DNA of 64,000 nt. It comes from Varanus komodoensis (lineage: Eukaryota; Chordata; Lepidosauria; Squamata; Varanidae). Shown in pieces: positions 31,743 to 44,100 of the stretch. Both the position numbers and the translations under genes were made by a program. How positions within the stretch are numbered: position 1 is the first letter of the stretch; every line of letters begins with the position of its first letter. Location: assembly GCF_004798865.1 (NCBI RefSeq), contig NW_025335268.1, positions 112,350,300-112,414,299 on the forward strand, in the 5' to 3' direction. Below the pieces are notes generated by a model. The model was not told where the DNA came from and ran no database searches. It worked only from the letters and a program-made list of their open reading frames with translations.

Positions 31743-33717
31743 ATTGAAATAGACAATCAATGGGTCTTAAGGAGAAATCTTGAGTTTCTGGAGATGTCAG
31801 ATGAGCATTCCTTTTATGGTATTATATTTTTATACTGACTTTTTCATACAAAGAATCCGAAGAATGATCTTGAATTCTTATAGGATGATCCTGACTGGGT
31901 TTTAGTATTATGAAAGAAAGAAAGAGAAATAAGTCTCCTTACTATTTTTCTCCACATCATGCATGATATTGTACACATGTCTAGAGCACACTGCGGTAGA
32001 ATATCTACAGGAACCAAGTCCCTTTCTCATCTCTGACATTTCCCTGATAAGAATGGAAAAACTAGGTCAGCCCTGGAGCTACTGCAGTAATTTTCCTTTC
32101 CAATCTAATAATTATTTATCTTCTTATTTGGTTTTAAATGTAACCAAGGGTAATGAAGTAAAAAGGTCAGCACTAGTCCAGTAGGGTTTAGGAAGTGGGA
32201 GTTGCTTTGCCACTGCTTTTCCCCTCTACCCCATCTCTTTTTCATCCTTCATACAATTGCTCTGCACTGTTTCTGGATTGCACCCTGAATTACTATTACT
32301 TTTCACTAGTATAAGAACTGTGAGGAAACTCACATGTCACGTTTCAATGAGGGTGACTTAGCTCATCTTTATATAAAGAAATACATTAAATACAAAGCTG
32401 TGTTCTTCATTTATTCTCCACAGTCTAAATATCATTACTCCAAAGAGGTATCTAGCATTCCAAACTTAGGGCTTTTTCATACTGCAGAAGACAGCCTGCA
32501 ATGACACTAGCTAGTGTCAGGTCCTGTGGCTGCTCAGCTCCTCCCAGAAGTACTCTCTATTTTAAGCAAGCTACATCATGATTTCAGATTTTAAAAAAGT
32601 AAAGATATCAATTTACAGGCTAGTAATGCAATAATTGGGTTTAGTTTTAAAATACAGCATTCATCAGTGTTGCGCCAAACATTTCTTTAGCATTAGTTTC
32701 CTTCATTCCCAATTAATTTGACAGGGATAAAATGGTCTCAAAAAGGAATTCAAAGGAGATGAAAAAAATGGTAAGATTTCATGGGTAGATTCAGGGTTCT
32801 TGGGTTTACCCTACTTCCCAGGGGACTTAGGAGTAAGCATCCTGTCTTTCTCTATACAAGCATTTGTCTAACAGAGTTAGCATCTAGGGCATGTGTGGCT
32901 GATTAACCACCAGGCAGCAGGACCCAGGCAACTAGGCTAGAGTCCAAAGTCCAATCCCAAACAAATCTAAATCTTTATCCAACAGTCCAAGGTCAGTGCC
33001 AAGACTAGAAGAGAAAGCTAAAGCCAGTCCAAGAGGAGAAGGCATAATTAAGCAAGCCAGGGGTCAGACACACCAAGGAAGCAATGGTGGCCAGGGTCCT
33101 ACAATAAGTCTGAAGAACTTTGTTGCCAAGGCAGCTCCTGGAGGGAAGAACCAGTTCTTATATATCTCTTCCATGTCTCCCAGTTGGTGCTCCTGAGAAT
33201 TCTGCAATCCTGCAACTACCAGGGCTGCTCTTCTGGTGCTTGGCCAGCAGATGGAGAACTAAAGCTTCCTCAGATCCTGTCGAGCAGCCTTTAGCCTCCT
33301 TGCTTTTTGCACTTCGATTAAAGCTCAGGGGGAGACATTGCAAGGTAATTTCTCCCATGGGGTTTTACAGATCAGGAAGTGCAGGCAACCTGGGATACTG
33401 CAGAGCAATGGAGAAATGTATACTAGCAAATCAAAGACAGAACTCTTGATTACCTTGCAGTGATTATATAATTCAATACTGCCCACCTAACCTGCCATGG
33501 ATGTAAGAGAACACCTTTTCCCCAAACTCTTGGGGAAAAGGAAAGACAGTATGCTCTGATGATTAGCCCTACCTGTGGAAACTATTGGAGAAATTCCCCT
33601 TCCTATGCAAGGAGTGGATTTTTTTGGGAAGTAATTTGTGCACAGCCCTAATTTGCAGTGCTGCTCTATGTGATCCCGGTGTGACCAGACTGCATACTTG
33701 TATATAAGAGTATAAAG
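31743..33717. other. Unassigned DNA
   Basis: Mostly AT-rich with no match. 32890-33360 is richer in G+C and holds words such as GTCCAAAGTCCAATCC that look repeat-like, but I cannot name a family. Confidence 0.3.
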
Positions 33718-34952
33718 CAGGGGTGTCCAAACTTTGCCTTCTCTGGGCCACATTAGAAGAAAAAAATGTCTTGGGACACATATTAAATACACAAACACTA
33801 TTAAAAGATGATAAGCAATAAAAAGTCTGTGCATAATTTTAATGATATCTGCCACCACAGATAAGCAAAGAAGTCTTCACATAATCCTAATTATGTGTTG
33901 CCCCGCTCAGAGGGTCTTCTAAAATCATTGAGCAAGTCCAAAGTTTTTGATCACTAATAGAGAAAATGAACATATCTAGGTAATAAAACTTCATTGAATT
34001 TTTAAATTTTATAATAAAAATTAAATTTTATAATAAAATAAAAATATAATAAAAATAAAAAACTTTTATAATTTTTTAAATTTTTTATTATAAAACTAAA
34101 AGAAAAGAGGGCAAAATAAAACTAGTGGTAAATTTGACATTGTATTTGAGAAACTAATGGATCAATATCTGGTTCAATGGAAGTAGTTGCAATTCACAGT
34201 GGGTTCTCAGGGTGCTCATCAGATATTCTGGTTCTAATTTTTCTCTTAGTGTGCTTCATTATTGAAAATAGTTGCTCACAAATGTAGGTGCTTCCAAAAA
34301 GTGAAGACATGAATAAAGCATGATTGTGAAGCGAGGGATATTTGTCTCTGGGATGATAGGACCTACAAGTATAAAAGTCCATGATCAAATTTTTCTTTAA
34401 GTTGAATGTCAGATTGCAGCTCTATGAATTCTGTTTAAAAATTGGCAAGTAACATGTTTCTGTCAACTGAAAATGGAGTCGCAAATATACCAAAATAGTG
34501 CTTATTTTCCCAGAAATCTTGAAATCTGTTTTCAAATTCTTGTATCAAATCGGAAAGCAAGGCTGCATATTTTTCACTGTCTGCAGAACTGTTTTAGCCA
34601 ATGTGTCAAAATGTATAAAATTGTTTCCAATAGTAGGTTGAAAGATTATTGATAATAGCTGCATTTCACTCACCAAGTCACCATGAGCACATGTAACATC
34701 TGATGGTGTCAATTCGACTGTCTGCGCTTGGAAGGTAACACACTAGAAGCTGCACACAGCTTTAAAACTGAAGCCATGCATGTGTACAAATAGTGAGAAC
34801 ATAGATGCGTTTATTTTACATGACGTTCCAACATGACATTGTCAAAAAGTTACAAAAAAATTGCAAAAAAGCTCATAATGTTTTAAGTAAGTTTATGATT
34901 TTGTGTTGGGCCACATTCATGGCCATCCTGGGCCGCAGGTTGGACACCCCTG
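33718..34952 (-). mobile_element. hAT DNA transposon with transposase remnants, 1,235 bp
   Basis: Ends CAGGGGTGTCCAAACTTTG (33718) and its inverse TTGGACACCCCTG (to 34952). Flanking octamers GTATAAAG (33710-33717) and GTGTCAAG (34953-34960) match at 6 of 8, an aged 8-bp target duplication. Minus-strand coding remnants include an open frame at 34194-34388 whose core SLFGSTYICEQLFSIMKHTK with KIRTRISDEH is the hAT C-terminal dimerisation domain of the ZBED/GTF2IRD2-like transposase group. The N-terminal zinc finger and most of the catalytic core are missing; an AT-rich tract replaces sequence at the 3' side. Inactive. Confidence 0.92.
33985..34105. repeat. AT-rich tract inside the hAT element
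   Basis: About 120 bp of nearly pure A/T (TTTTATAATAAAAATTAAATT type) with repeated TTTTATAATAAA words and short palindromes. It could be a degenerate microsatellite or a small AT-rich insertion. Confidence 0.7.
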
Positions 34953-34979
34953 GTGTCAAGCAATGATACTTACAAGTCA

Positions 34980-35140
34980 CCAGGGGATCCTCAAAGGGCA
35001 GTCTCTCCTCATACTGCAGTGTTTCAAAACCTTGGATCATTTTTGTTGCCCTCCTCTGCACTGCCCCCAGCTTGTCCAGATCTATCTTAAATTTTGGTAC
35101 GCTAAACTGCACAGTATTCTAGATGAAGTCTGACAAGTAT
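34980..35140 (-). mobile_element. CR1 LINE fragment, RT C-terminal region
   Basis: Minus-strand translation gives LDKLGAVQRRATKMIQGFET, LQYEERL and then EDPLVTCKY: the CR1 'LExVQRRATKxIxGLexxxYEeRL' block. It lies 20 bp from the hAT end. Confidence 0.85.
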
Positions 35141-35995
35141 ATAGGGGAACTAGATTTGGAAGTGAACATTCTGTACTGCTCAATAACGTAGAATTGATTA
35201 ATCTGGGACAGAAGATCGAATGGTAAAATGTTCTTTAGTCTTTTTGTACCAATTGCTCTTCATATACAATTCTGGGATATGCACTAAATAAACCTCTTGT
35301 GAATTGGTCAGCTATCTAAGTTCCACCATCCTGAAAGTTAGTGACAGTGGTGCCAGTCAGCATTGCCATAAAGTCATTGCCAATTTAGTTCAAATGCACT
35401 ATACATCTTTACAGTGTTAGTAACAATTTCCTGACTGGGATTAATTTTACCTTATCTCCCATAACTTTACTTAGGCTGCAATTCCATCCCACTCACCCAG
35501 GAGTAAACTAATTTAAATAAATGGGACCTATTTTTTAGTACATGGGCAAAGGGTCTTCCTCTTTCGTTCTGATATATATTGTTCTTCTCTTGATACTATC
35601 TAAACATCAAATCTTAGAAATCCTAGGACTGTTTTGGTGGCAACAAACATTTTCTTGTAATATTTAAATTCATATCTTACACTTTTAGCAGAAATCTTAG
35701 TTATATGCTAGATCTTTATTCTAGGAAACTGATCAGTTATAATCAGAAGGACATTTCTGTACCTTCACATATATATGGCATGGGTTTCCTTATGTGTCTC
35801 ATGCACTTTCTCATTACTTATTGCATCTACCTCTTCCAATAATTTTATAGTATTTTTTTTCTTTTGTCTTACAACTATATCTGACAGGATGGTCTACTAG
35901 CCTACTGCTTTTTCATTCCTTGTTTTCTTCTTTATTTGGTGGAACACAACAGAGAAGGGCATAGTTGGATTTTGAGGTGATGAGTACTGTGATAA
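35141..35995. other. Unassigned AT-rich DNA
   Basis: Nothing recognised. Confidence 0.3.
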
Positions 35996-36200
35996 GAGAG
36001 GCAGAATGGTGTGTTGCTTAGAATGTTGGACTGGGGAGCCAGGATAATTGGATTCTGGAATGCACTAGGTAATGAAATTAACTGGGTAATTTTGGGCCCC
36101 TCACTCACACTCAGCTGAACTTAACTCATGGAGTAGTTAGGAGAATGCAATGGAGCTATGGCTTCTCATAAGAGATAAACAATGGGATTTAAATTCTTTT
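35996..36200 (+). mobile_element. tRNA-derived SINE, old diverged copy
   Basis: GAGGCAGAATGGTGTGTTGCTTAGAATGTTGGACTGG, then AACTGGGTAATTTTGGGCCCCTCAC and AACTCATGGAGTAGTTAGGAG follow the order of the squamate SINE (gtgtagtgcttagagtgttggactgg..tgggtgacyttgggccagtcac..cagggttgtt). Substantially diverged; the tail is degraded. Confidence 0.65.
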
Positions 36201-36860
36201 TTACTGAAAATATATTAGTATTAAAAAAGAAAAAAGAAATTGGAAAATGTTTCACTTTGTCAGATTGATATTCAATTCAACTTGCCTCATTTGCCTATAG
36301 TGAAATATGAAATCATATTGCGAGGATGTACAAGCAATGTCCTAGCAAAACAGTACAAGAACAGACTGTGCTTGATGGGTCAATGCATTGTATTAATAAA
36401 AATGATCTAGTACTCTAGGTCATTCAACATTAAGCCTTCCAAGGAAGCAAGGTTTTTCTTCCTTCTTGAGAATTTAACCTTTGGACTATATAGATTTTTT
36501 CCCCTCCAGTGCATGAATAATATTAGCACATTTCAAACCCTTTGACAAACCTTTGAATATGTGTTTTTCTCTATTGAGACCTCCTCTTTGATTAATGGTA
36601 TTTCAGTTCCTTGATACTTGGCACATCGAGGCAACTGAGATATAATTAACCAATCCTTTTGCTATGTGAAACATTCTGGAAAGGTATCACTATTTGTGAT
36701 ATGGGAAAGTATTAACTGGTCAGAATTAACATTCTTGGCCCATTTTATTCATGGTTTATTTAGCCCTCTATAAACCATTTATAAAATCAACTCTATATTT
36801 AAACTAGTTATATGCCTGATAAAACAGACAGAATGATCTTAAGGTCCCTAGAGTGTGTCC

Positions 36861-37592
36861 CATGGGGCCATAGGATTTAAGTACAGGTTAGGGGACAAGG
36901 GGCTGGAGAGCAGCACTTGTGAAAGGGATCTCGGGGTGCTGGTTGCCAGCAGGCTGAACATGAGTCAGCATGTGATTCAGGGCTTGAGAGGGTGAATGCC
37001 ACCCTTGGTCACATAGCCAGAAGTGTGGCTTCTAGATCGAGAGAGGTATTGTTGCCACTCTATACGACTCTGAGGCACCCGCACCTGGAGTATTGTGTTC
37101 AGTTTTGGGCCCCTCATTACAGGAAGGATATAGCCAGGTTAGAGTCAGTGCAGTGTAGGGCCCCAAGGTTGGTGGCCAGTTTTCAGGGGAAGCCATATGA
37201 GGCGAGACTGAGGGAACTGGGTCTCTTCGGCCTGGAGAAGAGGAGACTCAGAGGGGACCTGTTGCTGACATACAGGTATGTGAGGGGATGTCACATGGAG
37301 GTGGGTAGAGCCCTGTTCTCTCCTGCAGAGGAGGGCAGGATGCACTCCAGCAGAGCAAAGCTCAGGGAATCAAGGTTCAATTTAGATGCCAGGAAGTACT
37401 TCCTGACAGTTAGGACTCCGAGGGTATGGAATGGGCTTCCACAGGAGGTGGTTGAGGCCCCATTGGTGAGCGTGTTTCAAAGATAGGCTAGACATGCACA
37501 TGGTGGGGATGTCATGAGTGGAACTGGCTGGAGCTGGGAGTCAGACTAGATGGCCTGGGAGGGCCCTTCTGACTTGCTCTGTTTCTATGATC
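36861..37592 (+). mobile_element. CR1-B LINE, 5'-truncated
   Basis: Starts near GGGGCCATAGGATTTAAGTA and runs to GCTCTGTTTCTATG at 37588. A 164-codon open frame (36992-37486) aligns with residues about 227-389 of the frame at 5436-6641: [20 protein letters not shown], then LRELGLFGLEKRRLRGDLL and VWNGLPQEVVEAP. It contains no RT catalytic motif. Confidence 0.93.
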
Positions 37593-38591
37593 TGGTCTAA
37601 CCTCAGAGCTGGAGATCCACTTTTAACCCCTCCACTCAAGCCAATAAGGAAAGAACCATGTTGGCTACTTCTCTGACACCAAAAACTCATTTCAGAGAAA
37701 GCGTAAATAGAGTTTTCAGGAAGGGGTGAAAAGAGAGAGGAAGATATTGGGTCTGACAGGATATGCTATAATTCCAGAATTCCTATCTAGCTGACTTGCA
37801 GAATGCTGGGGGATGGGAGGATAAGCAGGTAATGTTCACCCATGAGCTCCCCCTGCCCTATATACATTGCCTGTAATCCTCTGAGTATGAAGACTCTGTA
37901 TTGGACTGCAGTCCAATATTGGAGAGGTCTGGATCCTATTTCTGGGGGGTTCATTGGATCAACCTTTAGCAAACTTATCTCCTTTTCATTGCTATGGTCA
38001 CAGTCCATTTCCTTGCCCTTTCCATTAGGACCAACTCTTCTCCATTGCTCAGAGGAAATGGATAAGGTGATCTGAAGTCCATTCTAGCTTTTGTCACTGC
38101 TAATTTCCTCAGAAGTGACTAGTGAAGAGGGATGGATAGCAAGCAGGAGCAGCTGCAAGCTAGGAGCTCCGGGCGTTGGCAGTTGACCTCATCATGTACC
38201 CTTCAGTGCTAAACTGTGATACTGATCGCGCTTCGAAATGAAACTAAGTGAACTTTAGATAAAGTCCTTTGGATAAATGTCTGGTAAATAGCAATGAAAA
38301 TGGCTCATTAAGTCGTCATGCCTGAATCTCCTTTATACCCCACCAGTTTCAAACCCTTTGATAAATTTTTGAATGTGCGTAGGGATTGGTGTGAATTTTG
38401 TTCTGATTCACACATATCAGAAAGTGGATTTCTGCAGTCAGAAATCCATTCCAGCATTACAATGCATTCAACGAAACAAAACCTGATGCATTCAACAATA
38501 TATTCACATGTGAAATGCACACAAACATGCTTTATTCAAAGGAGAAATGCATTCATCAATACATTAATCTGCAAAAATGTACACACAAATT
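37593..38591. other. Unassigned DNA, with a TGCATTCA-rich stretch
   Basis: Nothing recognised to 38330. 38440-38590 contains several GCATTCA(A/T)C words (GATGCATTCAACAATATATT, GAAATGCATTCATCAATACA) that suggest an old short repeat, into which the hAT derivative at 38592 inserted. Confidence 0.35.
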
Positions 38592-39000
38592 CAGTGCTTT
38601 TTTTTGTCATAGAACACGCTGGAACAGAGTTCCAGCCCCTTTTTTTCAACAGATTTTCCAAGTTTTAAAAGTAACTTTTGAAAAGTTGCTGTTTGGTCCA
38701 CGTGGATTTGAATCACCCTGTCTAGCGTAGCAGGTCAGCAGCAAAATCATTGAAACGGTGCATGTGGGCTGCTTGTGTGTCGAATCTGATGCATGCATAC
38801 TTCGTCCACACTGGTTGTGATAGTGCTGCTTGGCTTGTGATTGGTCATGTGGTTGCGTGCTGAGAGCTTACTGCAGGCGGAGACCATTATGTTTCATTAC
38901 ACAACTGACATGTGTGGGTGTGTGTACAGTGATTGACTATGTGCGAAAGGGAAATAATTTCATGAGTTCTGGCACCTTTTTTCTTACAAAAAAAGCACTG
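38592..39000. mobile_element. Non-autonomous hAT transposon (MITE), 409 bp
   Basis: Ends CAGTGCTTTTTTTTGT (38592) and ACAAAAAAAGCACTG (to 39000) are inverted repeats. GGAACAGAGTTCC and GAGTTCTGGCACC are sub-terminal. Flanking octamers CACAAATT (38584-38591) and CATAAATC (39001-39008) match 6 of 8, both differences being transitions. The interior has no transposase. The CAGTGC(T)n end with GGAAC..GTTCC is familiar from vertebrate hAT derivatives. Confidence 0.88.
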
Positions 39001-39008
39001 CATAAATC

Positions 39009-40559
39009 TAGGTACACTTTTTTTCATTAAAAGTAATAAAAACGTTAAGTGGAATAGGAGAAACAGATTTGGAGATGAGAAAAAGAAGAAGTTTATGAAA
39101 TAGACTTTGGCAGTTCTGCTCCTCTTTAGTCTTAACTGCAAGATATGGTAGAATATACGCTAAGGGGCTGTATGCCAGCAAGGGTCCAGTGATCTGAACA
39201 CCTGGGAGTTGTTCCTCTTCATCATTGCAAAATGCTTGTTCACATATGTCTTGCTCAGAAAATAGCAGTGGTGAGAAAGAAGAGCAGTAGATCCACTGCC
39301 TACGTACTCACTTGTTTTCTGCCTGACAAACAAGTATGTGGTAGCAGTGAGAAAGAATATGAGAAGCAAAAGAAGTTAGTGACAATGGTGGTGAGAAGAG
39401 CTCAGTGAGGGAAGAGCCCCTCTGAGTTTGTCTTGTGCAAGCATCCTCAAGTATGTGGCGCTGGCACTGCTTGGAAGCATTACCCCTTTTGGGAGAATCT
39501 TATAGCAGTAATGTGCTATTCAACAATGCTTTGATCAATAAATTTGTTTGCTTTTTGTTCAGAAAAATCAACAATAGAGAAACAAGTAGCTTATAATAAC
39601 AATGTAGCATTTTCTTCGTGCTCTATGTCTTTAATGATGGATTTGATCAAATTATAGACAGAATACCTGCCAATTCATCTCCACCCTTCTGATTTTTTTA
39701 CTCAAACAGCCCCACTAGTTCTGTTGCAGAAATGAAACCATCTTTTCCACAAAGGGGAGCTAGCAATTCCCAAAGGGAAGCTTTGATATTAGTAGCAACA
39801 TTCATTTCTGGGAGGAAGTTGATCAGCAGAATTTTCTCATGCAAACTTTGCTAATGTGCCTTCTTCCAGAAATGAGCCTCTCTGATTCTTTCAAGTTGCC
39901 TTTGCAGAATTGGTAGGGGCTGCTTGCACAGCACAATTGACAGAGAAGAATAGTACCAATGGAGATGAAAGTGACCCTCTGGATTTGCCCATAGGCAAAA
40001 CATACTTCAGTTCTTGCATTAAGTTCAACCTAGGATGACAGATTAGTGTTCCTAGGAGCTTGATTACAGCTTCTGTCTTTTTCTCTGACCATACAAGCTA
40101 CAAAGATCTGAATAGTTAATATTTTCAAGTATAATTTAGTAATAAAGAGCAATTTCCAACATTAATACAAGCTCAGGTGCAAGGACCCAGACCCGACCCA
40201 GAGGCAGATAAGATGCTTGGTATGTGTTGAAATCAAAGAAACATTTTATAACAGCTTGAACTGTAAAGGTCAGATTACAAATCCTTTATACAGATTTACC
40301 TGAGAAGATTGACATCAAAGTGTAAATGTAGACTCAGTAAATGCATACTACTGATGTGAAAGAGCATCACAGAAAAAACCTGTGGAAAAATTAATCCAGC
40401 AAAGGAACTAATCGCGTATACCTGCAAGACACTGTTTCTTCATTTGAAAGCCATGCACACAATATTTTCTGATGTCATCCAGATAAGCTACACTTTAATA
40501 CTGAAAGCTATCTGCATGCAGTGATGAATCTGAACAATATTCCAGCTAGAGTGATTCTG
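39009..40559. other. Unassigned DNA
   Basis: No mobile-element words or motifs seen. Confidence 0.3.
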
Positions 40560-40870
40560 TACCTGTCCAGACATTAAGAAGGCCTTTGCAGTGATGGCAC
40601 CAGTATCTGGTGCCTTTGTTAGGATCTTTTCAGCAGCACACACACATTCCCGTGTATTTTAGTTCTTGAAAATAACTATTCTTGCTTCTGGTGATTTAGA
40701 GTGCTATTTTATATTGTTTTTATACTGTTGCACTGTGTTTGTTTTATGCTAATTCCTCTGTTGGTTTTGGATGGAAGATGAATATTTGTTTATTTCATCG
40801 TGTTGTATTGATTTTAAAGGTCTGTGAACCACCCAGAGGGCCAGGTTAAGTGGGCAGTATGGAAATACCG
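40560..40870 (+). mobile_element. L2-like LINE 3' end
   Basis: AAGAAGGCCTTTGCAGTGAT GGCACCAG, the gap with TTTTATATTGTTTTTATACTG, then GTGAACCACCCAGAGGGCCA and GTGGGCAGTATGGAAAT form the same layout as 31330-31742. Confidence 0.65.
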
Positions 40871-41467
40871 TAAGTCAGTCAGTCGGTCAGTTTTTAGAAA
40901 TGTTCACATGCTGTGGGTGGTCCTGAGCCTTACAAGGACCAACCACAAATATGGTGGGTTTTTCCATACTCATGCAGGCCTACAGAATAAAAAAGCCTGT
41001 TGTTGATATGGGACTTTAAAAAAACATTACTCTCCAGTTACTCCCAAGAGCTAAAGAAAATAATAACTTAGGAAATGTTGACAGCATCAGTGGTGAAAAA
41101 TTAGTATCAGAGAGTGAATTAGCATGCTTGGGCCCCCAACAGTTGACATTATCTTTGAAGGTGAATTTGGATTGGGAAGACTGAAAACCTCCTCCCTCAT
41201 ACTATTTGTGAACTTTGCAGGAAGAAAATAGACACATTCTTCCTTCCTGATCTCCAAAATGCTACTATTCTCCTACACACAAGCACATGTCCATGTTAGG
41301 AGCTGTTATTGTATATGGTATGTACACCTATATTGTAATATGATAGAAACTTGGTGACAGTAAGCATTATATGATGCTAGGCTGAGTTTAAACATGAGAC
41401 ACACACAATGCAGAGAAAATAGTTTCATTTTGTGACCTCTGGCTGGTAACATGGCCATGCATCCTTT

Positions 41468-41504
41468 TTTTTTTTTTTAAGATTTATTTATTTTGCAGAG
41501 GGTG
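41468..41504. repeat. T-rich run
   Basis: About 15 T residues followed by AAGATTTATTTATTTTGC; could be the reverse of a retroposon A-tail, but the body is not recognised. Confidence 0.6.
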
Positions 41505-41790
41505 GTTCTCTATTTGAAGGGCTGTCAGAGGACTATCTTGAGGTCAGAAGTCATTCTGTATCTGAGAGGCTGCCCAGTCAGGTCAGTATAAAAGATAAAG
41601 GACCATCACAAGGAAGAGAAGAGCCTTGAAACAGCCCATCAGCAATACCTAGACATCAGTCTGAGCAAGGGGCACAGGTCAGCTAGCCAGAGTCTTCTGA
41701 ATATAGTGACATGTACTGTTTATCTATGTAAATATGATAATTCTTTCTAAGTTGCATTGATAATTACTTCATGCAAATTACATACCAGTG

Positions 41791-42030
41791 AGCCAGTGTG
41801 GTATAGTGGTTAAGAGCGTGGGACTGGGACTCGGACGAGGACGACCTGGATTCTAGCCTCCGCTCAGCCATGGAGCCAACTGGGTGACTTTGGGCCAGTC
41901 ACAGACTCTCAGCCCAACCTACCTCACAGGGTTGTTGTTGTGGGGATAAGATGGAGGAGGAGAATGATGCAAGCTGCCTTGAGCCCTTTGTAGGAAAAAG
42001 GCAGGATATAAATAGAAAAATAATAAATAC
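41791..42030 (+). mobile_element. tRNA-derived SINE, copy 3
   Basis: AGCCAGTGTGGTATAGTGGT TAAGAGCGTGGGACTGGGACTC, CATGGAGCCAACTGGGTGAC, GGGCCAGTCACAGACTCTCA and the GGCAGGATATAAATAGAAAA tail. Nearly identical in order and words to copy 2, except for a small GGACGAGGACGA duplication near 41832. Confidence 0.95.
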
Positions 42031-42289
42031 ACTTTTCTTCTCTTTTTGGAGATTCATAAGTGACCTTCTGACAGCTTAAAGAGAAGCTGGAAAATGGGGA
42101 CCTGAAAGTGGATTAGGAGACATGATAATAGGAAGCTAGAACAGAAAGAGGCAAGGTAACATAAGCAGGGAGCTTAGGAAATATAGATGGATGTTTAGGG
42201 GACAGGGCAATGCACATGTACGAAAAAGAAGTCTGGAGGCAGGGATAGGAGGAGAAAAGAATGGTTTACAAAATGGTCAGAGAAAAGTA

Positions 42290-44100
42290 TTACTTATTAA
42301 CCAAATTAAAAGTTCCCTTTAAATCAGATGGCATACAATCTAGAATTTGCCTTTCCCACCTGCATGAGATTGTGGATTTGCCTTGTCTAAACCCTGCTTG
42401 CTCTGGGCCAAGGATTTTTTGTCCATGAGTAAATTTTGTTTAATAGATATTTCCCATAGACTTTCCCCACTACTAATAACAAGCTTATTGGCCTGAAGTT
42501 AGAAGGCTGGTTATAATTGTCTTTTTTATAAATAGGAACCACTATAGTGTGATTCCAGGATTTAGGCATTATCCCTGATCTATCTATCATCTTGAACAGG
42601 GGAGCAAGAATTCGGATCACATTTTAACATATCAGGTCAGATAGCATATGTCCAGGCAGCTTTCTCTGAATTTAGCTGCAAGATTAACTCCTTGGTTTCT
42701 TCAGTGTCCACAGGAGTCCATTCCTGGGAGATCAGATAAGATGAGAAACTGTTGGATCTCCATCCACCTTATCAGCCTCATAGGAAAGATGTGAAAAAAG
42801 TTGTACCCATCTGTTTGCAGAGATCACCACAGGATCATATACCTCTGTAACTTAGGCATTTGAGACAACTGCCCAAACTTGCTTATTGTTTTGTGAGATA
42901 TAGCTGGTAATAAGGATGCCCATTGATCATCAAAGTATCTATGTCTCTTTTCTTTCACTAACAGCTGCACTTGCTTCTTGAGGAGAACATACTCATACAA
43001 TAATCCCTGACAGTTTACCTTTCTTTATGACTTGAAGATGCAGATTCAGGATGTTTTCAATTTCTTATACTCCCAATCAAACCAGCCCTCCTTGTGCATG
43101 TCCTTACTTTTCTTGTATGATGTTGAATTACTCTCTGTTTTATTATGTATGTACTCCATTGGCCCCTCACATGCTTTAAGTAATTCTAGAGGTTTCTCAA
43201 TTGTGTTAAAGATCTGTGCAAGATCCATGCATATTTCACCTGATAATAATTGATGGGAATTTTGCACTACAGTGTTGTTCCAAATTATTTTAATCTGTGC
43301 AATCAGATTATTCCTGAATTCAGGCTTAACCTGTCTCTGGGGCACCTCATAATTTTCAGTATTAAAGGTAGGTGGTCACTCCCACCCACTAAGAAGTCAG
43401 CTACATAGGTTTTTAGTGGCATGAATAGTACAATATGGTCAATAACACTGGAGTCCCAGTGTGCAATGTGCATAAATTTGCTGGTTTCACTAAATACTCA
43501 GGCCATTTAGCCATATGAAATTAAAATTAACACAGAATTTAGCTAGCTTAACCCCTACTGCATTTATTTGGGAGTCATTAGCCCACCTACTAAATGTGCA
43601 ATAGAGTGGTAAGGAAGTTCCCTTCTCCACTCCAAGCACCATTGTGAAAATTTGATGATCTCTTCCTACTCTCGCATTTAGGTTCCCAGCCAAAAGCTGT
43701 AGGAAATTTTTTCTCTAATTTTTCTAAACTTTGTGTCAGATCTTCTGCTTTTTAGTAAAGCCAGGGCAAAAATAGATATTAATAAGTATTATTAATTTAT
43801 CAGTTATGGTGACCTTGGTAACAAGCATCTGGCATGGGATGGTTGAAATGGCTAGATGGCTTTTAACTAAGGTTGCTAAACCTTTCTTGTTTGTTTTGAT
43901 TGCTGATAAATAGGCAGTATATCCATTCAGTTTCCCCTGGTCTAACACCCAGGTTTTCTGCAATAAAAGAATGTCAAATTCTTGAGAGTGAATAAATAAA
44001 TTGACTACACTAATTTCAATTATTCTCTTAGCCCTGCAGAGAATGCATGGATGTTTAACCTTATTGTTTGATAAAATTTCAGTTGTATGCACTTACTGTT
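42290..44100 (-). mobile_element. ingi/Vingi-like LINE fragment: endonuclease, linker and start of RT
   Basis: The minus strand reads, from 44092 downward, FDILLLQKTWVLDQGKLNGY..KKGLATLV: an apurinic endonuclease N-terminus (LLLQETW pattern). At 43693-43490, MAGNLNARVG continues it (GDFNARVG pattern). At 43345-43046 come linker words ending DMHKEGWFDWEYKKLK (WFDxEC..LK pattern). At 42620-42387, the start of the RT: IVVPIYKK and SNFRPISLL. These words differ from CR1 and RTE and fit the ingi/Vingi branch known in reptiles (family assignment from memory). Frames are broken many times, and the RT catalytic region is absent. Confidence 0.65.

Noticed and set aside
34194-34388. A domesticated hAT-derived host gene
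   Set aside because: The segment lies inside TIRs with a target duplication and lacks most of the transposase; it is an ordinary transposon remnant.
26496-42030. tRNA genes at the SINE heads (4884, 26496, 41791)
   Set aside because: The cloverleaf is not preserved; the A- and B-box-like words are joined to SINE bodies and LINE-like tails.
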